Positions 9,401 to 18,474 are shown, counted from the first letter of the stretch. The stretch: 64,000 nucleotides of DNA from Nocardia caishijiensis NBRC 108228 (GCF_001612825.1 NZ_BDBE01000026.1:1-64000), one strand, 5' to 3'. Notes: a model not told the origin generated them from the sequence alone. Made by a program: numbers and translations.

Positions 9401-10021
9401 TTACTGGCCCCCCTGCTCCTTCTTCATGATCTCGGCGGCCCGTTGACTCGCACCGGTGTTCCAGCCGGGTGTTTCGCCGGTGAGCAGGCTGCCGGTCACC
9501 GGGCTCACATTCGCGAACGCCTGCGGCCCGACCGCCTCGATCACCTTCATATTGGTCTGGATGTGCTGACCGGCGTCCTGAAAGGACTTCACGCTGTAAT
9601 CGGCGTTACGGATGTGGTTGAAAGAATTGTCGGCGAACGTCTCACCCCAGGAACGCTTGGTGATCTCCTCACCCGACAGATGTGGATTGCCCGCCATATG
9701 CGTCCACATCGTCTTGAGAGTGTCCTCGGATTTGGTTTCCATCTCGTCGTAGCGGCCCGCCGCCAAGCCGAGCGTGCGGGCGATCGAATTGCCCGCCTGT
9801 ACCAGTGCGCGCACACCCCACGACCAGCGCTCGGTGAACTCCTCGAAGGTCTTCTGCACCGTGTGTTTGCCCGCCTCGAGGGTGGACATCGTGAGCAGCG
9901 CGAACCCCCGGCCCATGTTGCCGGTTTCGCCGATCCCCATCTCCGACAACTGGCCGATGGTGCCGTCGATGCCCTTCGCGGCCTGTTGCAGCACCGCCGG
10001 GTCGACTTTGAGCGTGGTCAT
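9401..10021 (-). CDS. WXG100-like/T7SS helical protein, toxin partner
   Basis: A 206-residue, mostly helical protein. Its first 110 residues (MTTLKVDPAVLQQAAKGIDG, ERWSWGVRALVQAG, AAGRYDEMETKSEDTL) have the pattern of an ESX/WXG100 or EspC-like secreted protein with a WSWG turn. Its C-terminal part is unfamiliar. It ends 3 bp before the GTG of the giant toxin, so it is probably a co-translated secretion partner or chaperone that pairs with the toxin's own WXG-like leader. ATG 10021 follows GGGAGG with a 7-nt spacer. A direct effector role cannot be excluded. Confidence 0.65.
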   Translation of the reverse strand: MTTLKVDPAVLQQAAKGIDGTIGQLSEMGIGETGNMGRGFALLTMSTLEAGKHTVQKTFEEFTERWSWGVRALVQAGNSIARTLGLAAGRYDEMETKSEDTLKTMWTHMAGNPHLSGEEITKRSWGETFADNSFNHIRNADYSVKSFQDAGQHIQTNMKVIEAVGPQAFANVSPVTGSLLTGETPGWNTGASQRAAEIMKKEQGGQ

Positions 10022-10044
10022 CGCATGTCCTCCCGATCTCTCGT

Positions 10045-10434
10045 CTACTCGCCGACTTCCGGCGGGAACGCCATGGGCGCCGCACCGAGGATGTCGATGG
10101 CTATTCCGGCGGGCTCCTGGCGCGATTCCACGTAATCGTGCAGCCGCCTACCGAAAATCCAGTGGTAGCGGTGATCCTGATCGTGAACCTTGTCGGCGGT
10201 GTCGGCGAGCCGATCGCGCGCGGCGATGAATCTCGCGTATTCCTCGACGCTGGTGAACGCGCACAACCAGTCGACGCCACCGAACGGCAGGAAGAAGACT
10301 CGGTCCTCGGCGTTGAGCGGGACCAGCAGCGCCGCGTCCCGAAACGCGGCCGACAACGCGTCGGGCTGCCCGAATCCCGCGTAGAAGGCGGCTATTTCGG
10401 CGTGCAGGCGCTGCCTGCCGTCGCCATCGGTCAT
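10045..10434 (-). CDS. SseB-like N-terminal domain protein, first gene of toxin operon
   Basis: A 129-residue protein with an SseB-N-like core: ALLVPLNAEDRVFFLPFGGV, DWLCAFTSVEEYARFIAA. This domain is often found next to type VII/ESX and polymorphic toxin genes in actinobacteria; its role here is unknown. It may be an accessory or chaperone-like protein for the WXG pair. ATG 10434 is chosen because GGGAGG lies 9 nt upstream; an in-frame ATG at 10461 lacks a good site. The gap to the WXG gene is 23 bp, so it opens the five-gene operon. Confidence 0.6.
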   Translation of the reverse strand: MTDGDGRQRLHAEIAAFYAGFGQPDALSAAFRDAALLVPLNAEDRVFFLPFGGVDWLCAFTSVEEYARFIAARDRLADTADKVHDQDHRYHWIFGRRLHDYVESRQEPAGIAIDILGAAPMAFPPEVGE

Positions 10435-10691
10435 CCGACGCAACCTCCCCCCGCACCCCATCCTTCACTCTCGAACGGGAGTGTACGCGAATGACGGCCG
10501 TCGTAGGGAGCCCCGAAATGCAGGAGTTTGTCGCGTAATCAGCGCGATCCCCGTGGACCTGCCGCGAATGTCGAGGTGGTGAGCCCCGCGGTTCGATCGG
10601 TCGAGATCGGTTCAGGGTGAGTGCAATCGGTGTGCGCGGGTAGGTGGCGCGGTTAATTTGCGGTTCTCGATGAGGAACGCAAGGAGTCACA
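10435..10691. other. divergent intergenic region, toxin operon / transporter
   Basis: About 260 bp between the divergent toxin operon and the YeiH-type transporter. I see no ORF with coding character. It must hold both promoters. AAGGAG at 10681-10686 is the ribosome-binding site of the small 44-codon ORF, and the AT-richer TTAATTTGCGG stretch just before it is the best promoter candidate. Confidence 0.5.
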
Positions 10692-10826
10692 GTGTCGCAA
10701 GCAGAGACCGAGCCGCGGCCGGGCAGTGCTTTCAGGTGGAACGAGGATTGGGCGGCGACCGTTGTCGGTCTCGTGCTGATCGGTCTCGTGCTGGTCGGGG
10801 CGATTCCCGAGTGGCTGGTGCCGTGA
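10692..10826 (+). CDS. 44-aa membrane peptide, detached first helix of YeiH-type transporter
   Basis: GTG at 10692 is preceded by a strong AAGGAG (10681-10686, 5-nt spacer). It encodes 44 residues that include FRWNEDWAATVVGLVLIGL and end EWLVP. This is one predicted membrane helix behind a charged lead-in. Many YeiH-family ('putative sulfate exporter') proteins carry an EDWxAVxxGLxL helix at their own N-terminus, whereas the transporter encoded next door lacks it. The TGA stop overlaps the transporter's ATG (TGATG), so the two are translationally coupled and probably assemble together. The split-subunit idea is inference. Confidence 0.7.
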   Translation: MSQAETEPRPGSAFRWNEDWAATVVGLVLIGLVLVGAIPEWLVP

Positions 10827-11953
10827 TGTCGGAGGTGAAGACCACATCAGAAACGGCGGCGGTGCATGGCGATACGCGGGCGACGGGTGCCGATATCGCC
10901 GCCGGGATCCTCCTCGTGCTCGTACTCGGCGCGCTCACGCGATTCTTCGATACGCAGGTGCCGCAGTGGGCGGCCGACACTCCGTTGAAGCGAGTCGCCA
11001 AGACCATCGAGTACCCGGTGTACGCGATCGCGATCGGCCTGATCGGGAACCTGGTGCTCGGCAAACTCGGTCTACGGGAACGGCTTTCGGCCGGATTCCG
11101 CACGGAGTTCTTCATCAAGACCGGCGTCGTATTGCTCGGTGCCTCCGTCAATCTGAAGATTCTGGTGACGGCGGCGGCGCCCGCGATCGTGCAGGCGCTG
11201 GCCTTGATCACGATCGTCTTCGGGTTCACCTGGTGGTTCGGCGGGGTGCTCGGGCTCGACGACAAACTGCGGGCCCTACTGTCCTCGGCGGTGTCGATCT
11301 GCGGCGTGAGTGCGGCCATCGCCGCGGCAGGGGCGGTGCAGGCGCGACGTGAGCAGATCGCCTACGCGGCCTCGCTGGTGATCATCTTCGCGCTGCCGTC
11401 GATCTTCCTGCTGCCCTGGCTCGCCGACCTGCTCGGGCTCTCCGATGCCGTCGCGGGTGCCTGGATCGGCGGAAACATCGACACCACGGCGGCGGTGGCG
11501 GCCGCCGGTGCGCTCGCGGGGGAGGGGTCGTTGCAGATCGCCACGATCGTGAAGACGACACAGAACGCGCTGATCGGGCTCGTAGCGATCGCGCTCACCG
11601 CCTGGTTCGCGTTCCGGGTGGACCGCACCCCTGGCGCCGCGCGCCCGAGTCTCGGCGAATTCTGGGCCAGGTTCCCGAAATTCGTGCTCGGGTTCGTCGC
11701 CGCCTCCATCATCGGCACCCTGTACCTGCAGTCGGTCGACAAGAAGACCGGTGCCGCGCACATCGCGATCGTCAACGACCTGCGAACCTGGTTCCTGATC
11801 CTGGCCTTCGTGTCCATCGGCCTGGAATTCTCGCTGCGCGGATTGCGCGAGGCGGGGTGGCGACCGATCGCCGTCTTCGGTTCGGCGGTCCTGGTGAACC
11901 TTGCCGCCGGACTCGGCCTTTCGGTGCTGCTGTTCCGTGACTTCGCGGCGTGA
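10826..11953 (+). CDS. YeiH-family putative sulfate/anion exporter
   Basis: A 375-residue polytopic membrane protein with about ten helices. YeiH-family (UPF0324) features visible include EYPVYAIAIGLIGNL, FFIKTGVVLLGASVNL, ALLSSAVSICGVSAAIA and GAWIGGNIDTTAAVAAAG. Substrate is unproven; the family is annotated as putative sulfate exporter. ATG 10826 overlaps the stop of the 44-residue membrane peptide that seems to supply the N-terminal helix, so reinitiation is likely to drive expression. No other sulfur genes are adjacent. Confidence 0.85.
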   Translation: MSEVKTTSETAAVHGDTRATGADIAAGILLVLVLGALTRFFDTQVPQWAADTPLKRVAKTIEYPVYAIAIGLIGNLVLGKLGLRERLSAGFRTEFFIKTGVVLLGASVNLKILVTAAAPAIVQALALITIVFGFTWWFGGVLGLDDKLRALLSSAVSICGVSAAIAAAGAVQARREQIAYAASLVIIFALPSIFLLPWLADLLGLSDAVAGAWIGGNIDTTAAVAAAGALAGEGSLQIATIVKTTQNALIGLVAIALTAWFAFRVDRTPGAARPSLGEFWARFPKFVLGFVAASIIGTLYLQSVDKKTGAAHIAIVNDLRTWFLILAFVSIGLEFSLRGLREAGWRPIAVFGSAVLVNLAAGLGLSVLLFRDFAA

Positions 11954-12060
11954 CGTGGTCGAACGCCTGCTCGCCCGGCGGGTACCGGGATCGGGCTGCA
12001 CCACCGGCAGCGCCGAGCCCGTCGGCGGCTGAGTAGGGGCGGCCAGGGCGCTCTGCGCGG

Positions 12061-12909
12061 TCAGGTCGCGGCGCCGAGCTTCTGGGCGCAGGCGAGGAGT
12101 TCTGTACGGTACAACTCGCGGTCGCCGGGGGAGACGGCCGGATGCAGGGGCCCGATCTGCAGCTCCCAGCGCGGAACCTCGTCGCGGGCGAACACCGGTG
12201 CCGCGAGGTAGGCGATGGGTAACGGCGCCGCGGCGGCGAGGTCGGCGGCGGTGTGGGGGTAGCCGCTGAGGTCGCCGAGCAGACCGAGGACACGACGGCG
12301 CAGTGGTCCGGAAGCCGGTGAATGTGCCAAGTGGCCCGCTACTTCGGCGAGGACATCGAGGGTGGCGAGGTCGGCGGGGTCGATGCCCCAGACCACGAGT
12401 CCGGCGGAGCGGATCTCGGCGAGCGCGGTGGCCAGTTCGTCGCGTCGGCCGGGGTCGGCGGTGGCCAGCCACGCGTGCTGCCGTTCCGGCGGGCAGAACG
12501 CGATGACGCTCGCGCCCGCGGGGGCGCGCAGCGGCACGCGGGCACCGACCTCGATCCCGGCGGGCACCCGGCCGTGATGGGCTGCCAGGCCGACGAAAGT
12601 CATCGAGGTCGACGAGACCACCGACAGCGCGGCACCGCACCCCACCCGGCGGGCCAGCTCGCGTAACGCGGCGTCCGCGCCCGCTGGTGTGGCTGCCCGG
12701 TGCGCGGTGGGGAACGTGGGCCCCAGCCGGTAGGTCAGGTCGCGAGAACGCTGCGCCCAGCCACGCGACTCCAAGGTGGTGAGGACGGCGGCGACCGTCG
12801 ACCGGCTCAGCGCGAGTCGGTCGGCGACGCTCGCGGCGGTGAGCGGCGCCTCGGCGGCGAGCAGTTCGACGACGGAGACGACCCGGTCGGTCGGTGGTGA
12901 CGCGCTCAC
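12061..12909 (-). CDS. IclR-like transcriptional regulator
   Basis: A 282-residue regulator. An N-terminal winged helix-turn-helix (VELLAAEAPLTAASVADRLALSRSTVAAVLTTLESRG, residues about 12-50) is followed by an IclR-like effector domain (ALSVVSSTSMTFVGLAAHHG, VPLRAPAGASVIAFCPPE). It is divergent from a cytochrome P450 gene with a 94-bp gap holding a perfect 18-bp palindrome, so it probably regulates the P450 and itself. GTG 12909 follows AGAGGGA with a short spacer. The effector ligand is unknown; the C-terminal domain diverges enough that a related winged-helix family is possible. Confidence 0.72.
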   Translation of the reverse strand: MSASPPTDRVVSVVELLAAEAPLTAASVADRLALSRSTVAAVLTTLESRGWAQRSRDLTYRLGPTFPTAHRAATPAGADAALRELARRVGCGAALSVVSSTSMTFVGLAAHHGRVPAGIEVGARVPLRAPAGASVIAFCPPERQHAWLATADPGRRDELATALAEIRSAGLVVWGIDPADLATLDVLAEVAGHLAHSPASGPLRRRVLGLLGDLSGYPHTAADLAAAAPLPIAYLAAPVFARDEVPRWELQIGPLHPAVSPGDRELYRTELLACAQKLGAAT

Positions 12910-12973
12910 GCATTCCCTCTTGTTCTTCCCGACGCGGTCGTCTACCGTCCGCGTGCCGAAAACCCGATTCGAC

Positions 12974-12991
12974 GACACGAATATTCGTGTC
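12974..12991. promoter_or_regulatory. 18-bp perfect palindrome, likely operator
   Basis: GACACGAATATTCGTGTC is a perfect palindrome 13 bp before the P450 start codon and just upstream of its GGAGG site. It lies in the shared control region of the divergent IclR-like regulator. Dyads of this size are typical operator sites; its position within the probable P450 leader or promoter suggests repression. Confidence 0.75.
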
Positions 12992-13003
12992 CGGAGGAAT
13001 GTT

Positions 13004-14224
13004 ATGCCGAACTCGTCGCTCCTGGACCACCTCGACGTCACCGACATCGACTTCGCCTTCCAGGACACGCCCGACCTGCACCGTGTGCTGGCCGACCTGC
13101 GCACCCACCGGCCGTACGCGATCGTCCCCTTCGCGGGGACGCGTGCGGTGCTGCTGCTCACCCATGACCTGGTGTCGGCGGCCTTCAAGGACGAGGAAAC
13201 CTTTCCAGCCCAGGCGGTGTACTCGCTCACCACCGAGCCGGTGCTCGGCCGCACCCTGCAGTGCATGACCGGCGACGAACACCGGGTGAACCGGGCCATC
13301 GTCGCCCCGCCGTTCCGCCGCAGTCTGGTGAGCGGCTGGATCGAACCGCTCCTCGCGCCGGTCGCCCACGAGGTGATCGATCGCTTCGCTCCGCTCGGCG
13401 CCGCCGACCTGGTGGCCGAATTCACCACGCGCTACCCGGTTCTCGTGATCAGCAGGTTGCTCGGTCTGCCCGTCGGTGACGAGGCGACGGTGTTGCGCTG
13501 GGCACACGACCTGTTCTACTTCCCACTGGATCCTGCTGCCGCGCACCGGGCTTCGCGTGAGTTCGCCGACCATGTGCTGCCGATCATCGCCGCACGGCGT
13601 GAGGAGCCCGGTGCGGACCTGATCTCGAAGCTGGTCACTGAGAGCGTCGAGGGAACCACCCTGTCCGACGATCAGATACTCGCTTTCCTGCGGCTGCTGT
13701 TCCCGGCGGGCGCCGACACCACCATGCTGGCTCTGGGAAACACGTTGTCCGCCTTGCTCACTCACCCGGACCAGCTCGACCTGGTGACAGCCGCCCCGGA
13801 GGAACAAGCCGAGTGGGCGATCTGGGAGGGTTTGCGCTGGGAACCACCGGTCGGGCTGCTGCCACGAGCTTGCCCGAGAGACACCCACTGGCAAGGTCTC
13901 GACATTCCCGCGCTGACCCCGATGTTGTTCGCCGTCAACGCCGCTCACCGCGACCCGGCGAAATACCCCGCGCCACACGAGTTCGACATCACCCGCCGCG
14001 CCACCACCATGCTCTCCTTCGGCCAGGGGCCACACAGTTGCCTCGGCAGCGGGCTGGCCCTGGCCGAACTCCGCACCGCCCTGATCGCGCTGCTCACCCG
14101 ACTCCCCGATGTGCGGCTGGCCGACGCGGCGGCGGTCGAGGACGCCACCGTGACCAGCCAGGTGGGCACCGCGCTCCGCGGCCCCAGTGCCCTGCGCGTC
14201 CGCTGGAACCGAGCGGCTTCCTGA
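13004..14224 (+). CDS. cytochrome P450 monooxygenase
   Basis: A 406-residue soluble class I P450. All core motifs are present: the I-helix oxygen-activation motif AGADTT at 235-240, the ExxR motif EGLR at 275-278, and the haem loop FGQGPHSCLG with cysteine ligand C346. Bacterial P450s of this length need a ferredoxin and reductase; neither is adjacent. ATG 13004 follows GGAGG (12993-12997) with a 6-nt spacer. It is divergent from an IclR-like regulator and probably under its control. The substrate cannot be read from sequence; a hydrophobic or terpenoid substrate is only a guess. Confidence 0.93.
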   Translation: MPNSSLLDHLDVTDIDFAFQDTPDLHRVLADLRTHRPYAIVPFAGTRAVLLLTHDLVSAAFKDEETFPAQAVYSLTTEPVLGRTLQCMTGDEHRVNRAIVAPPFRRSLVSGWIEPLLAPVAHEVIDRFAPLGAADLVAEFTTRYPVLVISRLLGLPVGDEATVLRWAHDLFYFPLDPAAAHRASREFADHVLPIIAARREEPGADLISKLVTESVEGTTLSDDQILAFLRLLFPAGADTTMLALGNTLSALLTHPDQLDLVTAAPEEQAEWAIWEGLRWEPPVGLLPRACPRDTHWQGLDIPALTPMLFAVNAAHRDPAKYPAPHEFDITRRATTMLSFGQGPHSCLGSGLALAELRTALIALLTRLPDVRLADAAAVEDATVTSQVGTALRGPSALRVRWNRAAS

Positions 14225-14292
14225 CCGGCAACATCGTGGCGCGTAGGCTGAACCTGGGGCTTTGTCCGGACAACAACGGATCGGGGCGAACG

Positions 14293-14397
14293 ATGTCGAA
14301 CAAGAACGAACACGAAGAGAAGATCGAAAAGGAACAGGTCGAGCGCGAGGAAGAACGCCGCAGACTGGAAGAAGAAGAGGAACGCCGCCTGCGTTAG
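14293..14397 (+). CDS. 34-aa highly charged coiled-coil micro-ORF
   Basis: ATG 14293 opens 34 codons that are almost entirely Glu, Arg and Lys (for example EKIEKEQVEREEERRRLEEE), an ideal single charged helix or short coiled coil. A weak purine-rich GGGGCGAA site lies just upstream. Its TAG stop overlaps the TAA of the convergent hydrolase gene within the 4-bp TTAG. There is no known family. GA-rich composition unlike the surrounding coding sequence supports a real constraint, but chance cannot be excluded. Confidence 0.45.
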   Translation: MSNKNEHEEKIEKEQVEREEERRRLEEEEERRLR

Positions 14398-15326
14398 GCG
14401 ACGAACGGTCCGACCAGTTCCACGACGGCCTCGGGCCGTTCCACCTGCGGACTGTGTCCAGAACCTGCGACGACGCGCGGTGTCAGCCCGGCCTCGGTGA
14501 ATTTCGCGATGTTCGCGGCCGAGGGCGCCAGAGTGTCGTGCTCGCCCCAGATCACCAGCACCGGCTTATCGAGCGCGGCGAGCCGCTCGGCCACGGCGCG
14601 TTCGTCGTTCATCGTGGTCGCCGCGGTCGATCGGCACACCGTCCGGTGGGTGGCCCGCTCGAGTGATCGATGCGCGAGGGCCGGTGGCGGAAAATCCTCG
14701 GCGAATCCGGCCTGCAGCGATCCCTTGGCTATCGCGTCGACGCCGCGGAAGCGATCCATGACGGCACCGACCAGGGGCCAACAGCCCACCGTCTTCATCG
14801 CGGGCATGTCCTTGAGCCCGGGACCGCCTTGGGTGTCGATCACGACGACCCGCTCAACCCGCTCGGGCTCCCGTTCGGCTAGTAACGTCGCGATGTGTCC
14901 GCCCATCGAGTGGCCGACGAGCGCCGCTCGGTGGATACCCAGCGCGTCCAGTGCGCGGCTGACGGCTGTGGCCTGGCCGGAGGCGCCATAGTCGTCGTCG
15001 GCAGTGGTCGCCTCGGACCCGCCGTGCCCGACCAGATCGATCGCGACGACCCGGTGACCCGGCGCGGCGAGCGCTGGAGCAACCTGCTCCCACCATTCGA
15101 TCGAGGACAGGTAGCCGTGCAGCAGGACGACTGCCCGCTCGTCGTCCGGGCCGTAGTCGCGCACGTTCAGATCGGGGCCGTCGATCGTGAGAACGCGTCC
15201 GCCCGCGAACGGTGTCGCGTCGTGGGAGTCGCGGTGCACGAGGAACGCGTTGACCACGAGTGCGATCACTACCCCGGTCAGTACCAGTGCGACGATGCGC
15301 ACCCTTCTCGAGAACCGCACGCCCAC
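14394..15326 (-). CDS. membrane-anchored alpha/beta hydrolase
   Basis: A 310-residue alpha/beta-fold hydrolase with an N-terminal membrane anchor (residues about 8-28, IVALVLTGVVIALVVNAFLV) and the catalytic domain outside. The nucleophile elbow GHSMGG places Ser140. The acid lies in the VIWGEHD segment and the His in GSGHSP near the C-terminus. The oxyanion HGYL motif is at 70-73. The substrate is unknown (ester or lipid hydrolase). The start is GTG 15326; a GTG six bases further in (15320) has slightly better spacing from AGGGG. Stop codons overlap with the 34-codon ORF on the other strand. Confidence 0.85.
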   Translation of the reverse strand: MGVRFSRRVRIVALVLTGVVIALVVNAFLVHRDSHDATPFAGGRVLTIDGPDLNVRDYGPDDERAVVLLHGYLSSIEWWEQVAPALAAPGHRVVAIDLVGHGGSEATTADDDYGASGQATAVSRALDALGIHRAALVGHSMGGHIATLLAEREPERVERVVVIDTQGGPGLKDMPAMKTVGCWPLVGAVMDRFRGVDAIAKGSLQAGFAEDFPPPALAHRSLERATHRTVCRSTAATTMNDERAVAERLAALDKPVLVIWGEHDTLAPSAANIAKFTEAGLTPRVVAGSGHSPQVERPEAVVELVGPFVA

Positions 15327-15453
15327 CCCTGAAATCGATCGAATCGCAACACGGTTGAACCTACCGCGCGGTCGGTCGGGACGGGATCGCGGGGCAGATC
15401 CGGCAGCTCATCGCTGGCCGGTGACAGTTCGCGAACGGTCGGCAAGCGGTGGA

Positions 15454-16359
15454 TCAGACGTCTTCGGGGGTCCGGACCTCGGGAAGCCCGAGATCTGTGG
15501 AGGCGGGTTCCTGTGTGGGCCAGCCGGGATAGGGCGGTGGGGTGCCGCCGTATTCGGGGCACAGGGCGTGGAAATCGCAGTAGCGGCACATCGAATTACG
15601 TTGGGGTCGAAAGTCGCCGGTGCGGCCCGCGTCGAGGATGGCTTGCCACAGGGCGGTGAGGATGCGGGCGAAGCGGTCGAGTTCTTCGCGGTCGGGGGTG
15701 TAGGTGAGCAGCACCTTGTCGGCGAGGTAGATCAGGCGCAGTTGGGCGGGGAGGATGCGACGGGTACGCAGGATGACCAGGGCGTAGAACTTGAGCTGGA
15801 ACAGGGCGCGGGCCTCGTGCTGCGGGCCGGGGGAGCGGCCGGTCTTGTAGTCGACCACGCGCAGCAGGCCGTTGGGCGCCACATCGATGCGGTCGACGAA
15901 GCCGCGCAACGGGATCTCACCGTCGAGGTCGACCTCCACCCGCTCCTCGAGCCCGTCCGGCTCGAAACGGGTGGGGTCCTCGAGTTCGTAGTACCCGGCG
16001 ACCAGGCGGCGCACCTCCTCGAACAGCACCTCCGGACCGCCCGCCGCCACCAGATCGTCGAGCCCCTCCCGGCCCGCGCGCACTCGCTCCCACGCGTCGG
16101 GAACCAGTTCGGCGGCCCGGTCGGGTCCACGCTCGGCCGCGGGTAACCCGAACAGGTCCTCGAGCACCGCATGCACCACCGTGCCACGCACCGCCGCGCG
16201 TGTCGGTGGCTCCGGCACCCGATCGATCGCCCGCAGTCGATACTTCAACGGGCACTGCTTGAAATCGGCTGCGCGCGAAGGGGACAACGCCGGACGCGAC
16301 CGGGTGACCGGTTCGGCGGGGTTCTCGTCGGCGATCGACGCGGGCAGGGGCACTGACAT
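15454..16359 (-). CDS. RecB-family PD-(D/E)XK nuclease with Fe-S cysteines
   Basis: A 301-residue nuclease of the RecB/Cas4-like family. It shows SPSRAADFKQCPLKYRL (Cys36), RGTVVHAVLEDLF, and the catalytic core GFVDRID...RVVDYKTG (the D...DxK motif). Cysteines at 258, 261 and 267 (CRYC...C) can form a 4Fe-4S cluster with Cys36, as in AddB/Cas4-type enzymes. It matches Rv2119 of M. tuberculosis in position next to trmI. ATG 16359 is preferred because TACCGT lies exactly 7 nt upstream, the leaderless pattern. An in-frame upstream ATG at 16395 would add 12 residues. Probably a DNA repair or processing exonuclease. Confidence 0.88.
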   Translation of the reverse strand: MSVPLPASIADENPAEPVTRSRPALSPSRAADFKQCPLKYRLRAIDRVPEPPTRAAVRGTVVHAVLEDLFGLPAAERGPDRAAELVPDAWERVRAGREGLDDLVAAGGPEVLFEEVRRLVAGYYELEDPTRFEPDGLEERVEVDLDGEIPLRGFVDRIDVAPNGLLRVVDYKTGRSPGPQHEARALFQLKFYALVILRTRRILPAQLRLIYLADKVLLTYTPDREELDRFARILTALWQAILDAGRTGDFRPQRNSMCRYCDFHALCPEYGGTPPPYPGWPTQEPASTDLGLPEVRTPEDV

Positions 16360-16366
16360 GTTCGCC

Positions 16367-16372
16367 ACGGTA
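16367..16372 (-). promoter_or_regulatory. -10 box TACCGT, leaderless recB-like gene
   Basis: On the minus strand TACCGT is followed by 7 nt and then the ATG at 16359. With no ribosome-binding site visible, transcription would begin at or beside the start codon. Confidence 0.55.
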
Positions 16373-16433
16373 ACGGCAACCACCGACAGGTTCACGATTC
16401 GTCCATGGGGGCGATGTCTGTCAAGATCGCCGA

Positions 16434-17570
16434 ATGCGAACGATCCGGGTGGGGGCGGCCGTGGCCGCGATGATCATGCTCAGTGCTTGCGAGGAAAAAC
16501 TGCCGCCGGTGGCCACGAGCACATCGGCAAGTGCACCGACGACCATCGCGATCAGCCCCGAGCAGGATTTGCGGACCGGCAAACTCGCCGAGGGCTTTCG
16601 GATGGCCGACGCGCTGACCCTCGGCTCCGATATCGACCCGATTTTCGTGCGCCGGGGACCACTCGGTGTCCTCACCGAGCCCATGCTCACGATCATGTCG
16701 GGCCACAACAACGCCGTGAGCGCCGCCGCCGCGGCCGAAGGCCTGATCACCGGCTTCGCCGTCCAGCGGTCCAACGGCGGCGAGACGAGCACCGACACCA
16801 AGTGGCTCACCCACGGCATCATGCGTTTCCCCGACAGCGCGTCCGCGACCAGGGCGGCCGGCGCTCTGGCCACCGCCGCGACCACACAGAGCGGTCTGCT
16901 CGAATCCGGTGACTGGGTGGTCACCGACCTGCCGGAGGCACCGGACAGCCGGGTCGTCACCATGACGAACCGCGGCAGGCTGGACGGCATGGCCTTCACC
17001 CCGCACCGGGAATACGTGATGTTCACCCGGGTGAGCAACGGCGCACTCCCCGACATCGGGAAGATCATCCGCGCCGCGCTCGAACGTCAACGCCCCGAAC
17101 TGGATTCGTTCGCGGCCACCCCGGTCACCGAGCTGGCGAAAGTCCCCTACGACCCGACCGGGATCCACGCGCTCGCCGTCGGCGAGGGCGGTGCGAGCCG
17201 GGGAGCCTTCGGCAGGCGCGCCGCGGCGCACTACGCCGACGACCAGCAGGCGGCCCGCGCACTGTTCGACAGGGCCGGGGTGAGCGCGTTCGGCGTCGAA
17301 GGCAGCATCGTCTACCGCGCGGCCGACGCCACAGGAGCGGCGACCTTGCTCGCGGCCGACACCGCCGAGTTCGGTTCCGATCGGGACTGGAAGTCGACGG
17401 CTGCCCCGACGGCCGTCCCCGGATCGGTCTGCTGGGCCGAGACCGATGGGAGCAGCTGGGCATGTCTGGTCTCGGTCGGTCGCTACGTCGCGCAGGTCCC
17501 GGCCGACACCGAAGCCGAAGCGCACTCCCTCCTCGCCGAACAGCACCGTGCGCTCACTGCCGCGAAATAG
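16434..17570 (+). CDS. DUF7373-type Nocardia lipoprotein
   Basis: A 378-residue exported lipoprotein. The signal peptide ends in the lipobox LSAC (Cys19), followed by a short Ser/Thr/Pro spacer. The body has two related halves: LGSDIDPIFVRRGPLGVL, LTIMSGHNNAVSAAAAAEGL and GFAVQRSN in the first, then RRAAAHYADDQQAARALFD in the second. This layout fits the Nocardia lipoprotein family recalled as DUF7373; function unknown. ATG 16434 has no clear ribosome-binding site, and a CAAGAT box 6 nt upstream suggests a leaderless start. It is divergent from the RecB-like gene and precedes trmI by 70 bp. Confidence 0.75.
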   Translation: MRTIRVGAAVAAMIMLSACEEKLPPVATSTSASAPTTIAISPEQDLRTGKLAEGFRMADALTLGSDIDPIFVRRGPLGVLTEPMLTIMSGHNNAVSAAAAAEGLITGFAVQRSNGGETSTDTKWLTHGIMRFPDSASATRAAGALATAATTQSGLLESGDWVVTDLPEAPDSRVVTMTNRGRLDGMAFTPHREYVMFTRVSNGALPDIGKIIRAALERQRPELDSFAATPVTELAKVPYDPTGIHALAVGEGGASRGAFGRRAAAHYADDQQAARALFDRAGVSAFGVEGSIVYRAADATGAATLLAADTAEFGSDRDWKSTAAPTAVPGSVCWAETDGSSWACLVSVGRYVAQVPADTEAEAHSLLAEQHRALTAAK

Positions 17571-17613
17571 CTGACCCGTCGATCGCGCGGATCGTCGCAC
17601 CTGGCAGGCTTGA

Positions 17614-18474
<861 letters not shown>

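Noticed and set aside
14394-15326. Hydrolase as a haloalkane dehalogenase or epoxide hydrolase
   Set aside because: The nucleophile is Ser (GHSMGG), not Asp, so neither class fits; general alpha/beta hydrolase is as far as the sequence allows.
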